NCBI GenBank assembly: GCA_020636105.1
Contig: JACJYL010000001.1
Coordinates: 2,108,001 to 2,172,000 of the forward strand
From: Lewinellaceae bacterium
GTDB lineage: Bacteria > Bacteroidota > Bacteroidia > Chitinophagales > Saprospiraceae
Direction: 5' to 3'
Length of the DNA stretch: 64,000 nucleotides
This document shows, piece by piece, positions 44,361-52,624 of this stretch (positions are counted from its first letter, which is position 1; each line of letters begins with the position of its first letter). A program made the translations under genes and the position numbers. The notes under the pieces are model-generated. The model was not told the DNA's origin and ran no database searches. It saw only the letters and a list, made by a program, of their open reading frames with translations.

Positions 44361-45848
44361 ATGAAACGCAAATCGGACCTATATCATCTCATCAATGCCA
44401 TGTCGAAAAGCGAAAAACGCTATTTCACCGTCGATGTTCAAAAGAGCAACAAGAAAGGCAGTCGTTATCTTGAGCTCTTTCACCTCATCACCGGAATGGA
44501 GGATTATGATGAAAAAGAACTCAAGGAAAAGTTTGGAAGTAATTTACCCCACGACAAAAGGTACCTCTACGATGCCATACTAAGATCCATGCGTGATTAC
44601 AGGAGTAGCAATTCCTTCTCCGCTCAAATAAGAGAAATGATCCTCGATGCGAGGTATCTCTTCGAACGAGAGCTCTACGACCAATGCGCTACCCGACTCG
44701 AAAATGCCAAAGAACTGGCCATTGAACTGGACGAACAGCCGGCTATACTTGAAATTATCAAAGAAGAAAGACGATTGGTCCTGGATGTGAGAAAACCGGA
44801 TTTTGACAAAAAACTAAAATTGCGCGCCAGGGAATCTGAGCAGGTCATTGAAAAAATAAAAGAAGAACTCTTTTATCAAAACCTGTACGAGACCCTCCTC
44901 ACGGAGGTTGTCAGACACCTGGAGTTAAAAACCGAAAAGGATAAAGTGAACCTGAAGAAGAAATTTGAACCCGTTTTACTGGCGGAACCGCCCCAGTCAA
45001 ACAGGGCGCTGCGAAGATATTACCAGTGCATTGCATTATTCAATCAACTTTTGGGTGAGCAGGAAGAGGTGTTCAAAAATTATTCGGAGGTGGTCGATTG
45101 GTGGGAAAGGAATCCAAAATATAAAGAGGAGGAATTTTACCGGTATATTGTGGACACTTCCAATCTGTTGCATGCCTATACTTCAAACGGAAAATTCAAT
45201 CTTCTGCCAGGGGTATTGGAAAAAATGGAAAACTATTCCCCCCGAAAACTGCATGACAAAGGAGTCGTTTTCCAGAAAATGGCCATTTATAAATTGATGT
45301 ACCATTTGAATACGGGGGATATTTCGGGAGTATCTTCCTTAATCCAGCAGATCGATAAAGGGTTTTCACAATTCACTTTAAAGACAGAGAGCCGACTGGT
45401 CATCATGTTCAATATTTCCGCCCTGCTGTTCATTATGGAGGACATGGAAAAATGTAATTACTGGTGCGTAAGAATTGTGAAAAAAGAAACGACAAAAGCA
45501 AGGCTCGACATCCAGCGGGCCGCCAGTATTTTGTACCTGTTTACGGAAATCGATACGGATGATCCTGAAGTGACGGAAAAAAGTATCCGCGCAGTGAGAA
45601 GAACCTTAAAAACGCTGGGCATCAACGATAGAAATGTTTTTGAAAGTGAGGTACTCTCTCACGTAAATGCCCTCAACAATGCTCCCCTGAGTGAGTGGAA
45701 GGACACTTTGAAAAAATTTAAATCCTATTTGTTGGAATTGAAAACATCAGGGCGCAAGATTCCACTTGGCACCAATGAATTATTGTTGTATTGGGTCAAT
45801 GCCAAATTGGAAAGGAAATCGATCAAACAACTGCTGGGATGGGAATAA
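44361..45848 (+). CDS. helical protein of a Bacteroidota-specific hypothetical family
   Basis: 495 residues. Not recognised at the level of function. It has no signal peptide or membrane helix and is predicted all-helical, with tandem helix pairs like TPR/SEL repeats. The N-terminus SDLYHLINAMSKSEKRYFTV with GSRYLELFHLITG, then KRYLYDAILRSMRDYRSS, is a conserved pattern I associate with uncharacterised proteins of this phylum. It is rich in Lys and Glu. A scaffold or regulatory cytosolic protein is likely. It stands alone, after the long AT-rich spacer, and is convergent with 45913. Confidence 0.65.
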   Translation: MKRKSDLYHLINAMSKSEKRYFTVDVQKSNKKGSRYLELFHLITGMEDYDEKELKEKFGSNLPHDKRYLYDAILRSMRDYRSSNSFSAQIREMILDARYLFERELYDQCATRLENAKELAIELDEQPAILEIIKEERRLVLDVRKPDFDKKLKLRARESEQVIEKIKEELFYQNLYETLLTEVVRHLELKTEKDKVNLKKKFEPVLLAEPPQSNRALRRYYQCIALFNQLLGEQEEVFKNYSEVVDWWERNPKYKEEEFYRYIVDTSNLLHAYTSNGKFNLLPGVLEKMENYSPRKLHDKGVVFQKMAIYKLMYHLNTGDISGVSSLIQQIDKGFSQFTLKTESRLVIMFNISALLFIMEDMEKCNYWCVRIVKKETTKARLDIQRAASILYLFTEIDTDDPEVTEKSIRAVRRTLKTLGINDRNVFESEVLSHVNALNNAPLSEWKDTLKKFKSYLLELKTSGRKIPLGTNELLLYWVNAKLERKSIKQLLGWE

Positions 45849-45912
45849 GGAAGAAATAAAAATCCCATTACTTTGTTTACAGTATCCTTTCCCGCTCCAG
45901 ACAACAAAGCAA

Positions 45913-46500
45913 CTACCTGTCAAAAACGGTCAGTATAATTTCTTCTCCTTTACGTTTGATTTTAACGACGCTGTCATGGAGGTTAACGCGGTGTTCCTCA
46001 CAATTAGGTTCACTACGCAGGCTCGAATCAATTTCGGTGGCCCCGATAATTGACATGACCCCTGATCGTTTATTGAAGGTAAGGGTCCATTGTTTGGTTG
46101 CGATGCCGACCGTTATGATGACCTGTTTCCCCGGCATCCTTCCTTCCGGCTCGGGAGGGGTGGCTGCGCCTTCATCTTCCTCCTCCTGGGTCAAAGCGGT
46201 AGCTACAGCGATTTGTCCCTTGAATGATCCGATCAGCACTCCGTTTTCAGTATCGATTGGAAAAGATATCGCCCTGCCATTGTCAATAAGGAAGAGCGTT
46301 TTCATATCAGAGGAGAGGGTAAGGGTATTGATCATAGTAGTAGTATATTTAACTGAAAATTTAATCCTGGAAATCAGTGGCCCGATAAAAATTTCCGGTT
46401 CACCTTCAACAGAAGGTTCAACTTTTTTATCGGAAACGGTTTCAAAAGTGTTGGAGCTGGTGGGCTTAAACAACCTTATGATTTTATCCAATAATGACAT
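45913..46500 (-). CDS. hypothetical protein, conserved start MSLLDKIIRLFKP
   Basis: 195 residues from ATG 46500; a further 15 codons upstream (to 46545) overlap the phosphorylase gene and are unlikely. N-terminal amphipathic helix (MSLLDKIIRLFKP), then a soluble beta-rich body with MINTLTLSSDMKTLFLIDNG, an acidic proline-rich loop (EEEDEGAATPPEPEGRMPGK) and an end segment SVVKIKRKGEEIILTVFDR. No family recognised. It is 41 bp downstream of the nucleoside phosphorylase on the same strand, so the two may be co-transcribed. Confidence 0.55.
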   Translation of the reverse strand: MSLLDKIIRLFKPTSSNTFETVSDKKVEPSVEGEPEIFIGPLISRIKFSVKYTTTMINTLTLSSDMKTLFLIDNGRAISFPIDTENGVLIGSFKGQIAVATALTQEEEDEGAATPPEPEGRMPGKQVIITVGIATKQWTLTFNKRSGVMSIIGATEIDSSLRSEPNCEEHRVNLHDSVVKIKRKGEEIILTVFDR

Positions 46501-46541
46501 TTTGTTAGGTTTGTATTTTTGACAAATGTAGGAAAAAAAAA

Positions 46542-47411
46542 TCACATACGTTCCAGCCTTTCCAGCATTGTTTTGATCATATATTCTGTAATACCTTTCG
46601 GATCGTTGCTAAAGGTCTTATCTGCCCGGTTTGCCAGGATAACATTACAGGATAATGCGCGATGCCCCAGCAGTTTCGACAAGCCGTAAATGGCAGACGA
46701 TTCCATTTCGAAGTTCATGATGGGCCACTGCTCAAATCGAAAATCCATAAGACTTTCGAGTTTTCCCTGGAGTCTGCTTTCCAGGCGCACGGATCTTCCC
46801 TGTGGAGCATAAAACCCGGGGGCAGTCATGGTTATCCCCTGTCGAAGTCCCTCCCCCAGGGCATTTAAAAGTGCTTCGCTTCCCTGAACAGCATAGGGGC
46901 GGGTTGGAAAAGGGAAATGGCTATCGAGCAATTTCTTGTATAGTGCCGATTCTATCTTATCAGGGAAAAAATGATAAAAATGCATGAGGTTATCCAAACC
47001 GACCGCGAAGACACTCAGGACAAGACTTCCGACTTCCACGCCGGGCTGCAGACACCCGGAGGTTCCCATCCGGATGATATCCAGGCTGGTTTGGGTAGAT
47101 TTGGGCTGACGGGTATCAAGATCAATATTGACCAGGGCGTCCAGTTCGTTCATCACAATATCAATATTATCCGGACCGATTCCGGTGGAAATAACGGTTA
47201 AACGTTTATTGCCCAGCTGTCCGGTATGGGTTACGAATTCCCGCTTTTGTCCCTTAAATTCAATTTTGTCAAAATATTTGGAAACCATGGCGACCCTGCC
47301 CGGATCCCCAACCGTGATAATGGTTTCTGCAATATGTTCAGGTTTTAAATTGAGATGGTAAATGCTCCCGTCACCATTGACGACGAGTTCAGACTCTGGT
47401 ATTTTTTTCAT
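46542..47411 (-). CDS. nucleoside phosphorylase, uridine phosphorylase-like
   Basis: 289 residues of the NP-I family. Seen: IITVGDPGRVAMVSKYFD (phosphate-binding GDPGR), TVISTGIGPDNIDIVMNE, IIRMGTSGCLQPGVEVGSLV and the substrate motif FEMESSAIYGLSKLLG. It cleaves a nucleoside with phosphate in salvage. Sequence text favours uridine-type over purine-type enzymes, though the base cannot be fixed by eye. Same strand and close to the 45913 gene. Confidence 0.88.
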   Translation of the reverse strand: MKKIPESELVVNGDGSIYHLNLKPEHIAETIITVGDPGRVAMVSKYFDKIEFKGQKREFVTHTGQLGNKRLTVISTGIGPDNIDIVMNELDALVNIDLDTRQPKSTQTSLDIIRMGTSGCLQPGVEVGSLVLSVFAVGLDNLMHFYHFFPDKIESALYKKLLDSHFPFPTRPYAVQGSEALLNALGEGLRQGITMTAPGFYAPQGRSVRLESRLQGKLESLMDFRFEQWPIMNFEMESSAIYGLSKLLGHRALSCNVILANRADKTFSNDPKGITEYMIKTMLERLERM

Positions 47412-47494
47412 AGGAAACTGGAATGTCGGAGATCAGTTTTGTAATTATTTTTCAATGAATAGAAAGCGCCAGCTTTCATTTTTGCGCTAAAGGG

Positions 47495-47995
47495 TCAATC
47501 ACAAAGGATAAAGATTTGATCCGTTTCAACGATGTTGCTGTAATGATTGGCCCGATCGCGGATCTGAATGGAGAAATTAAAAGTGTCTACCTGTCCGGGA
47601 TGAGGAGAACATGGATCATCGCCATTGGAGTACAGGCAACAAATATTGCCAAAGGCGTTGGTGAGGGTGATCCTGACCTCTCCGGCAATGCCATTGGCTG
47701 TCCCTTCTTCTGCAATCAGGGGGTATTTAAACTCGGTAACAGCCCCCTGGCGGCTGTCCGTTAAAAATATATCGAGCAAACTATCCTGGTTGCTCAAATC
47801 TCCATCCCCGTCCGTAAATCCGAAATTTATGATCAACGTATCCACCACCCCACCAAGGCTGCCCTGGTGAATGGTAGTTTTATTGAGGCCTAAAAAGGAA
47901 ATTTCCGGTTCCACAGGATAGGAAGGGGGTTGAATGCAGGAGGCTGCAAATATTGCTACCATGAAAAAGGAAAGCACATAATGAATTCTTTGCAT
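47495..47995 (-). CDS. hypothetical lipoprotein
   Basis: 166 residues beginning with a lipoprotein signal (FFMVAIFAASC, Cys20) and a proline-rich linker (IQPPSYPVEPEI). The body is beta-rich with FTDGDGDLSNQDSLLDIFLT, an Asp-rich loop like a calcium site, and ends with VETDQIFILCD, typical of small Bacteroidota surface lipoproteins with a cadherin-like or DUF-type fold. No function can be given. Upstream on the same strand as the nucleoside phosphorylase, 83 bp apart. Confidence 0.7.
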   Translation of the reverse strand: MQRIHYVLSFFMVAIFAASCIQPPSYPVEPEISFLGLNKTTIHQGSLGGVVDTLIINFGFTDGDGDLSNQDSLLDIFLTDSRQGAVTEFKYPLIAEEGTANGIAGEVRITLTNAFGNICCLYSNGDDPCSPHPGQVDTFNFSIQIRDRANHYSNIVETDQIFILCD

Positions 47996-48091
47996 AACTT
48001 TATATTTTTTCAGAAGCTTGTTTCAAATATAATTAAAACAGGATACTTTTGCCTTTTATTCTCCAAAATTCGGCTCCGGTAAATATTTTTG

Positions 48092-49090
48092 ATGAACACA
48101 AACGCCATTCGAAACGAACTCGCTAAAAAGATAACAAACATAAACGCCGGTAGTTTTGAAAAAATCGCTATTCAGGTATTTCAATACCAGGCCACTTACA
48201 ATCCGCTTTATGCGGAATACCTCCAACTGATCCAAAAACCTATAACTTCCGTAAAAACCCTGGAAGATATCCCGTTTTTACCTATTGCCTTTTTTAAGTC
48301 GCACGAGGTCAAATCAGGAAAATGGGAAAGCCTCCAAATTTTCACCAGCAGCGGTACCACCGGCAGTGCCACCAGTCGTCATCATGTCCGGAACCTGGAT
48401 TGGTACCAACAAGTCTCTATGCAGTGTTTTAAGCCCTTTTACGGAGATGTTTCGGAATATTGCACCCTTGCGCTGCTTCCCTCTTATCTGGAAAGGAGCG
48501 GCTCTTCTCTAGTATTCATGGCTGATTATTTCATCCGTCAGTCTAAATATAAATCAAGCGGTTTTTTCCTACATGACCTGGAGTCCCTTTCAAATACTTT
48601 ACAAGAATGCCGGCAACAAAAAATCCCTGTCATTTTGTTAGGCGTTAGTTTTGCTTTATTGGATTTCGCGGAACTGTTTCCCACAGATCTTAAAGATTCG
48701 ATCATTATGGAAACAGGGGGCATGAAAGGAAGGAGAGCGGAGATCACCAGGCCGGAGCTCCATGAAATACTGAATACAGCCTTTAATACCTCATTGATTC
48801 ATTCGGAATACGGCATGACAGAGTTATTGTCTCAGGCATACTCCCGGGGAAACGGCCTTTTTTATCCGGGCCCAACCATGAAAATCCTGACCAGGGAGAT
48901 CACTGATCCATTGCACGTCCAGAAACCTGGCAAAAATGGCGCCATTAATATAATTGACCTGGGCAACCTCGATACCATTAGTTTCATTGCCTCCGAAGAT
49001 CTGGGCAAAGTTTATGAAGATGGCAGTTTTGAAATCCTGGGACGACTGGATGCCAGTGACGTACGCGGGTGCAATCTTATGGTGGTGTAA
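48092..49090 (+). CDS. LuxE/PaaK-like acyl-protein synthetase family protein
   Basis: 332 residues from ATG 48092 (a TTG one codon upstream is also in frame). The adenylate-forming signature is FTSSGTTGSATSRHH, with FLPIAFFKSHEVKSG before it, HSEYGMTELLSQAY after it and a C-terminal ILGRLDASDVRGCNLMVV. It resembles LuxE, which activates a fatty acid as acyl-AMP and holds it as a thioester. No luxC/D or ACP gene is nearby, so a role in lipid or polyketide-like acyl activation is only a guess. Single gene. Confidence 0.82.
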   Translation: MNTNAIRNELAKKITNINAGSFEKIAIQVFQYQATYNPLYAEYLQLIQKPITSVKTLEDIPFLPIAFFKSHEVKSGKWESLQIFTSSGTTGSATSRHHVRNLDWYQQVSMQCFKPFYGDVSEYCTLALLPSYLERSGSSLVFMADYFIRQSKYKSSGFFLHDLESLSNTLQECRQQKIPVILLGVSFALLDFAELFPTDLKDSIIMETGGMKGRRAEITRPELHEILNTAFNTSLIHSEYGMTELLSQAYSRGNGLFYPGPTMKILTREITDPLHVQKPGKNGAINIIDLGNLDTISFIASEDLGKVYEDGSFEILGRLDASDVRGCNLMVV

Positions 49091-49174
49091 AGCCGCCTGA
49101 TGAATCATCATTCCAAAAGGCAACCGGATCTTTTGAATATTTAGCTATTGCAGCCGCCCTGTTTTACACCTCAT

Positions 49175-50287
49175 TTATTTGATCTGATCCTGCCAGGCGA
49201 TCATTCCTCCTACAAGATTGTAGAGGTTATCAAAAGCGTGCTGCTGCTGAAGAAAGCTGACAACGTTGGCACTTCTCGCACCACTCCGGCAATATATGAT
49301 CACTTTCCCTTCGTCAGGTATTTGATTGGCATTGGAAGGGATTTCTCCCATTGGAATGTGAAGCCCCCCAATATTAAAGACTTCTCTTTCGAACCCTTCA
49401 CGTACATCAACCAGGGTAATATTTTCGCCTGCATCGATGAGTTCTTTGAGGGTATTAACGGTCATGGTCTTTACGGTATTCATATTGTCATTTTTAGATG
49501 TTCCGGAACAAAATGCTTCGTAATCTATTAATGTTTCGATTACGGTGTCTTTGCGTTTAAAGTATTTCAATGTACGGACACTGAAATCCGCTGTGTCAAA
49601 TAAACACAATCTACCGGATAATGGTTTTCCAATCCCTGTAATGATTTTGATGACCTCGTTGGCCTGCATACTTCCAAGTATTCCCGGCAACACTCCCAAA
49701 ACGCCTCCCTCGGCACAGTTTGGTACCATATCCGGAGGCGGTGGCAAAGGATACAGATCCCGGTAATTAGGACTTCGGGTACCGTCTTCAAGCAGCAAAT
49801 TGAATACGGAGACCTGCCCTTCATACCTGAAAACAGAGGCATAAACATTGGGTTTGCCAGCCAGTACACAAGCATCATTTACCAGGTAGCGGGTCGGAAA
49901 ATTATCTGTTCCGTCAGCCACAATATCATATTGTCCAATAAGATCAAGGGCATTATCGCGGGTGATGGGCATTTCAAAGACTTTGATGCTGATCAAAGGA
50001 TTGAGTGCTTCAAGTCTGGTTTTAGCAGCAATGGCCTTGGATTTTCCAATATCCGTTGTGGTATAAAGGATTTGCCGCTGAAGATTACTCTCATCCACCA
50101 CATCAAATTCCACGATACCAATGTGACCGACACCGGCAGCAGCCAGGTATTGAAGCATCGGGCTGCCGAGTCCTCCGGCACCAATAACCAGCACACGTGA
50201 ATTTTTTAGCTTTTCCTGGGCCTCTATTCCGAAGCCAGGTAAATTAAGATGTCGGGCATATCGTCGCAACTCCTCTTTGGTAAGCAT
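49175..50287 (-). CDS. moeB: MoeB/ThiF-type adenylyltransferase fused to rhodanese
   Basis: 370 residues. N-terminal E1-like domain (1-about 260): LVIGAGGLGSPMLQYLAAAG, the substrate-binding DVVDESNLQRQILY, GTDNFPTRYLVND and the catalytic-cysteine motif NCAEGGVLGVLPGI. C-terminal rhodanese (about 270-370) with IIYCRSGARSANVV, whose Cys would carry a persulfide. The fusion serves activation of a C-terminal Gly of a MoaD/ThiS-like sulfur carrier. The CxxC zinc pairs of classical MoeB are replaced (PNYRDLYPLP in place of the first). Thiamine or molybdopterin partner is not in the window. Confidence 0.9.
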   Translation of the reverse strand: MLTKEELRRYARHLNLPGFGIEAQEKLKNSRVLVIGAGGLGSPMLQYLAAAGVGHIGIVEFDVVDESNLQRQILYTTTDIGKSKAIAAKTRLEALNPLISIKVFEMPITRDNALDLIGQYDIVADGTDNFPTRYLVNDACVLAGKPNVYASVFRYEGQVSVFNLLLEDGTRSPNYRDLYPLPPPPDMVPNCAEGGVLGVLPGILGSMQANEVIKIITGIGKPLSGRLCLFDTADFSVRTLKYFKRKDTVIETLIDYEAFCSGTSKNDNMNTVKTMTVNTLKELIDAGENITLVDVREGFEREVFNIGGLHIPMGEIPSNANQIPDEGKVIIYCRSGARSANVVSFLQQQHAFDNLYNLVGGMIAWQDQIK

Positions 50288-50350
50288 TCCGAAAGGTATT
50301 CAAGATGAAAAAGTAATATTTAATTCAATACGGAAGGCAGGCTCCTGTGC

Positions 50351-51496
50351 TCAATTGAACTTTTTCTTCCGGCTTCCCTGATACAATTCATATTTCTGAA
50401 ACCTGCATTCCAGGGAACCGTTAAACAAAGGGATCTTTCGCGAAGTTCTCAGCCCGATGTTTTTAAAAGCCTGGTAATTGGAAGAAATGATCCAGGCATC
50501 AAACCCCGAAAAGGCCTGTTTGAGCCGATCCCCTATCATGCTATACAATTCGTTGATATTCTCCTCTTCCAATCGTTCTCCATAAGGAGGATTGATGACC
50601 AGCACCCCGCCGTTTTTCTCTTCCAGTTCCAGCTCCGCAAAATCTCTTTGTGAAACGGTCACCCTCGTGTCGAGATGAACTTCTTTTAAGTTGATCCTGG
50701 TTACTTTAATGGCTTCGGGATCAAGGTCAAATCCCAATATTTTATGTTTAAAAGCCCGCTGTCTTTTTCGGGCGTCCTGTTTGACCTGGCGCCACAACCT
50801 GGCATCAAAATCCGGCCAGTTCATAAACCCAAAGTCTTTTCGGACCAACTGGGGAGGAATATTATAAGCCATCATGGCCGCTTCGATGAGAATGGTTCCC
50901 GAACCGCACATTGGATCGACAAAGTCACTATCCGCATTCCAGCCTGTAAGTTTGATCATCCCGGCAGCCAATACCTCGCTGAGGGGAGCGGTGGTTTGTT
51001 CTAGGCGATATTTTCTTTTATGCAATGAATCTCCGGAGCTATCCAGGGAAACGGTACATTCGTCCTCCCAAATATGCACATTGATCCTCAGGTGAGGATT
51101 GGTGATATCCACATCAGGCCGTCTACCTATTTTTGACCGAAACTGATCGACAATGGCATCCTTTGTTTTTTGGGCGATGTATTTGGAATGGTTGAAGTAC
51201 GGAGAGGAGACAGCCCCGTCAATAGCCAGGGTATCCCTTACAGTCATATAATCCTCCCAGTTGATGGTTTGAATACTGTCGTAAAGTTCCTGCTCGTTTT
51301 TGATGGTAAACTTTGCGATAGGGCGCAATATTCTGACGGCAGTGCGCAATTCATAATTGGCCCGGTACAATAATTCCAGGTCACCCTCAAATTGAACGGC
51401 CCGCTTAAGTGGCGTAATATTTTGACCGCCCAGGTCAATTATTTCTTTTTCCAGCACTTCCTCGAGTCCTGCCAATGTTTTTGCTACGAATTGCAC
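50351..51496 (-). CDS. THUMP-domain 23S rRNA/tRNA guanine-N2 methyltransferase, RlmL-like
   Basis: 381 residues. A THUMP RNA-binding domain in the N-terminal third (LAGLEEVLEKEIIDLGGQNI, AVQFEGDLELLYRANYELRT) is followed by a SAM domain with FVDPMCGSGTILIEAAMMA, a conserved FGFMNWPDFDARLW insert and motif IV VINPPYGERL. This is the layout of the RlmL half of E. coli RlmKL, which methylates G2445 of 23S rRNA. Related enzymes modify tRNA, so the site is inferred. Single gene with a short spacer to moeB. Confidence 0.88.
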   Translation of the reverse strand: MQFVAKTLAGLEEVLEKEIIDLGGQNITPLKRAVQFEGDLELLYRANYELRTAVRILRPIAKFTIKNEQELYDSIQTINWEDYMTVRDTLAIDGAVSSPYFNHSKYIAQKTKDAIVDQFRSKIGRRPDVDITNPHLRINVHIWEDECTVSLDSSGDSLHKRKYRLEQTTAPLSEVLAAGMIKLTGWNADSDFVDPMCGSGTILIEAAMMAYNIPPQLVRKDFGFMNWPDFDARLWRQVKQDARKRQRAFKHKILGFDLDPEAIKVTRINLKEVHLDTRVTVSQRDFAELELEEKNGGVLVINPPYGERLEEENINELYSMIGDRLKQAFSGFDAWIISSNYQAFKNIGLRTSRKIPLFNGSLECRFQKYELYQGSRKKKFN

Positions 51497-51596
51497 GTTG
51501 AATATTTTTTTGCGAAGATAAGCTTATTTTTAATCAGAGTTCTCAACAGCAGGGATAAGAGCTTGGAGCGTATTTAAATTTTAACCCAAAACTAAA

Positions 51597-51639
51597 ATAC
51601 AAACGGCCCTGCACAAAAATTGTACAAGGCCGTTTGTAT
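51597..51639 (-). terminator. terminator of the porP-gldKLMN operon
   Basis: ATACAAACGGCC (51597-51608) and GGCCGTTTGTAT (51628-51639) pair perfectly over 12 bp. On the minus strand the hairpin is followed by TTTTAGTTTT. It lies 35 bp past the gldN stop. Confidence 0.8.
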
Positions 51640-51673
51640 ATTTTTACAATCAGGAATAGAAGAAAAATAAATA

Positions 51674-52540
51674 TTAGTATGACCAAAGGTCATGTTCGAA
51701 GTTGAAAATTTCAGCTTCAATATTTTTTCCTTCCAACAGAAGATCAACTCCGGAAAGGTAATCCTGCAAACGCTGATCAAATACGTTAGATTCTTTGTAG
51801 ACGAAACTTGCAAAGAAGCGCATTTCGAGTAAATCTTCCCAAGACATTGGCGAAGCGTCGTTACCGTAATTGAATACTCTTTCTCTTGCCAGCAACTCTC
51901 TTGCTGTTGGGTAATATACCCAGAACATTGGCTTCTCATACTTGAAATTGCCGTTTTCATCCTTTACATCAAGTAATGGAGCAATTCCAAGGATACGAAC
52001 CTGTAAGGTGGAAGATTCTTCATCAAAAAACCAAACTTCTTTAACACGGAAACGTTTTACGTCTTCCGGATTAATTTCGTTGGTTACGATCTGAATTTTC
52101 TCTTCATAGGTGACAGGATCGAAGGTGGTTACCGTATCGATGCTTGCTCCCATTGAAGCTACTTCATTAGGATCAAGAGAGGATGAAAATTTATCATCTT
52201 CTGCATCATAAACGGTGATTTCACCTGATTCAGCTGCATCCATCAGAATAGTAAAAAACGGGCGTTCAGGATAAGCGAAAGGCAGGTTCATTTTCTCACG
52301 TACGTCAATTACCCTCCAAATGCGTTTTTCCCAAAAAAGATCGGCTTCACGAATATTGTCATAAGGAAGTACTCGTTTTTCCAATATTGTAGTTCTCTCT
52401 ACAACATCGTCGAGTGGTCCTTCTTCATCCTCGTTTTCAGCCTCCGTAAGGATGATATTGTCCGGCACCTGAGCATTAGCCGGGGCTGCGAAGAATAAAA
52501 TTAAAAAACTTAAACTAAGCAGTTTTAAAGTGATCTTCAT
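51674..52540 (-). CDS. gldN: gliding motility protein GldN
   Basis: 288 residues with a signal peptide (LLSLSFLILFFAAPANAQ). The body contains VLPYDNIREADLFWEKRIWR and DVREKMNLPFAYPERPFF, the conserved N-terminal text of GldN/PorN, and EVWFFDEESSTLQVRILGIA near the middle. GldN is a periplasmic partner of GldK and, with it, forms the ring of the type IX secretion system against the outer membrane. Last gene of the operon, 84 bp after gldM with a hairpin in the gap. Confidence 0.95.
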   Translation of the reverse strand: MKITLKLLSLSFLILFFAAPANAQVPDNIILTEAENEDEEGPLDDVVERTTILEKRVLPYDNIREADLFWEKRIWRVIDVREKMNLPFAYPERPFFTILMDAAESGEITVYDAEDDKFSSSLDPNEVASMGASIDTVTTFDPVTYEEKIQIVTNEINPEDVKRFRVKEVWFFDEESSTLQVRILGIAPLLDVKDENGNFKYEKPMFWVYYPTARELLARERVFNYGNDASPMSWEDLLEMRFFASFVYKESNVFDQRLQDYLSGVDLLLEGKNIEAEIFNFEHDLWSY

Positions 52541-52563
52541 GATTGTGCATGTTTTTATAAAAT

Positions 52564-52607
52564 GTAAAAGTGCACTCCTTAAACGGATTAACCAAGTGCA
52601 CTATTAC
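52564..52607 (-). other. hairpin in the gldM-gldN gap
   Basis: GTAAAAGTGCACT (52564-52576) pairs with AGTGCACTATTAC (52595-52607) with one mismatch. It may stabilise or partially terminate the transcript between gldM and gldN, perhaps setting subunit ratios. No U-tract follows directly. Confidence 0.5.
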
Positions 52608-52624
52608 ACTTTAACAGAAAATTT

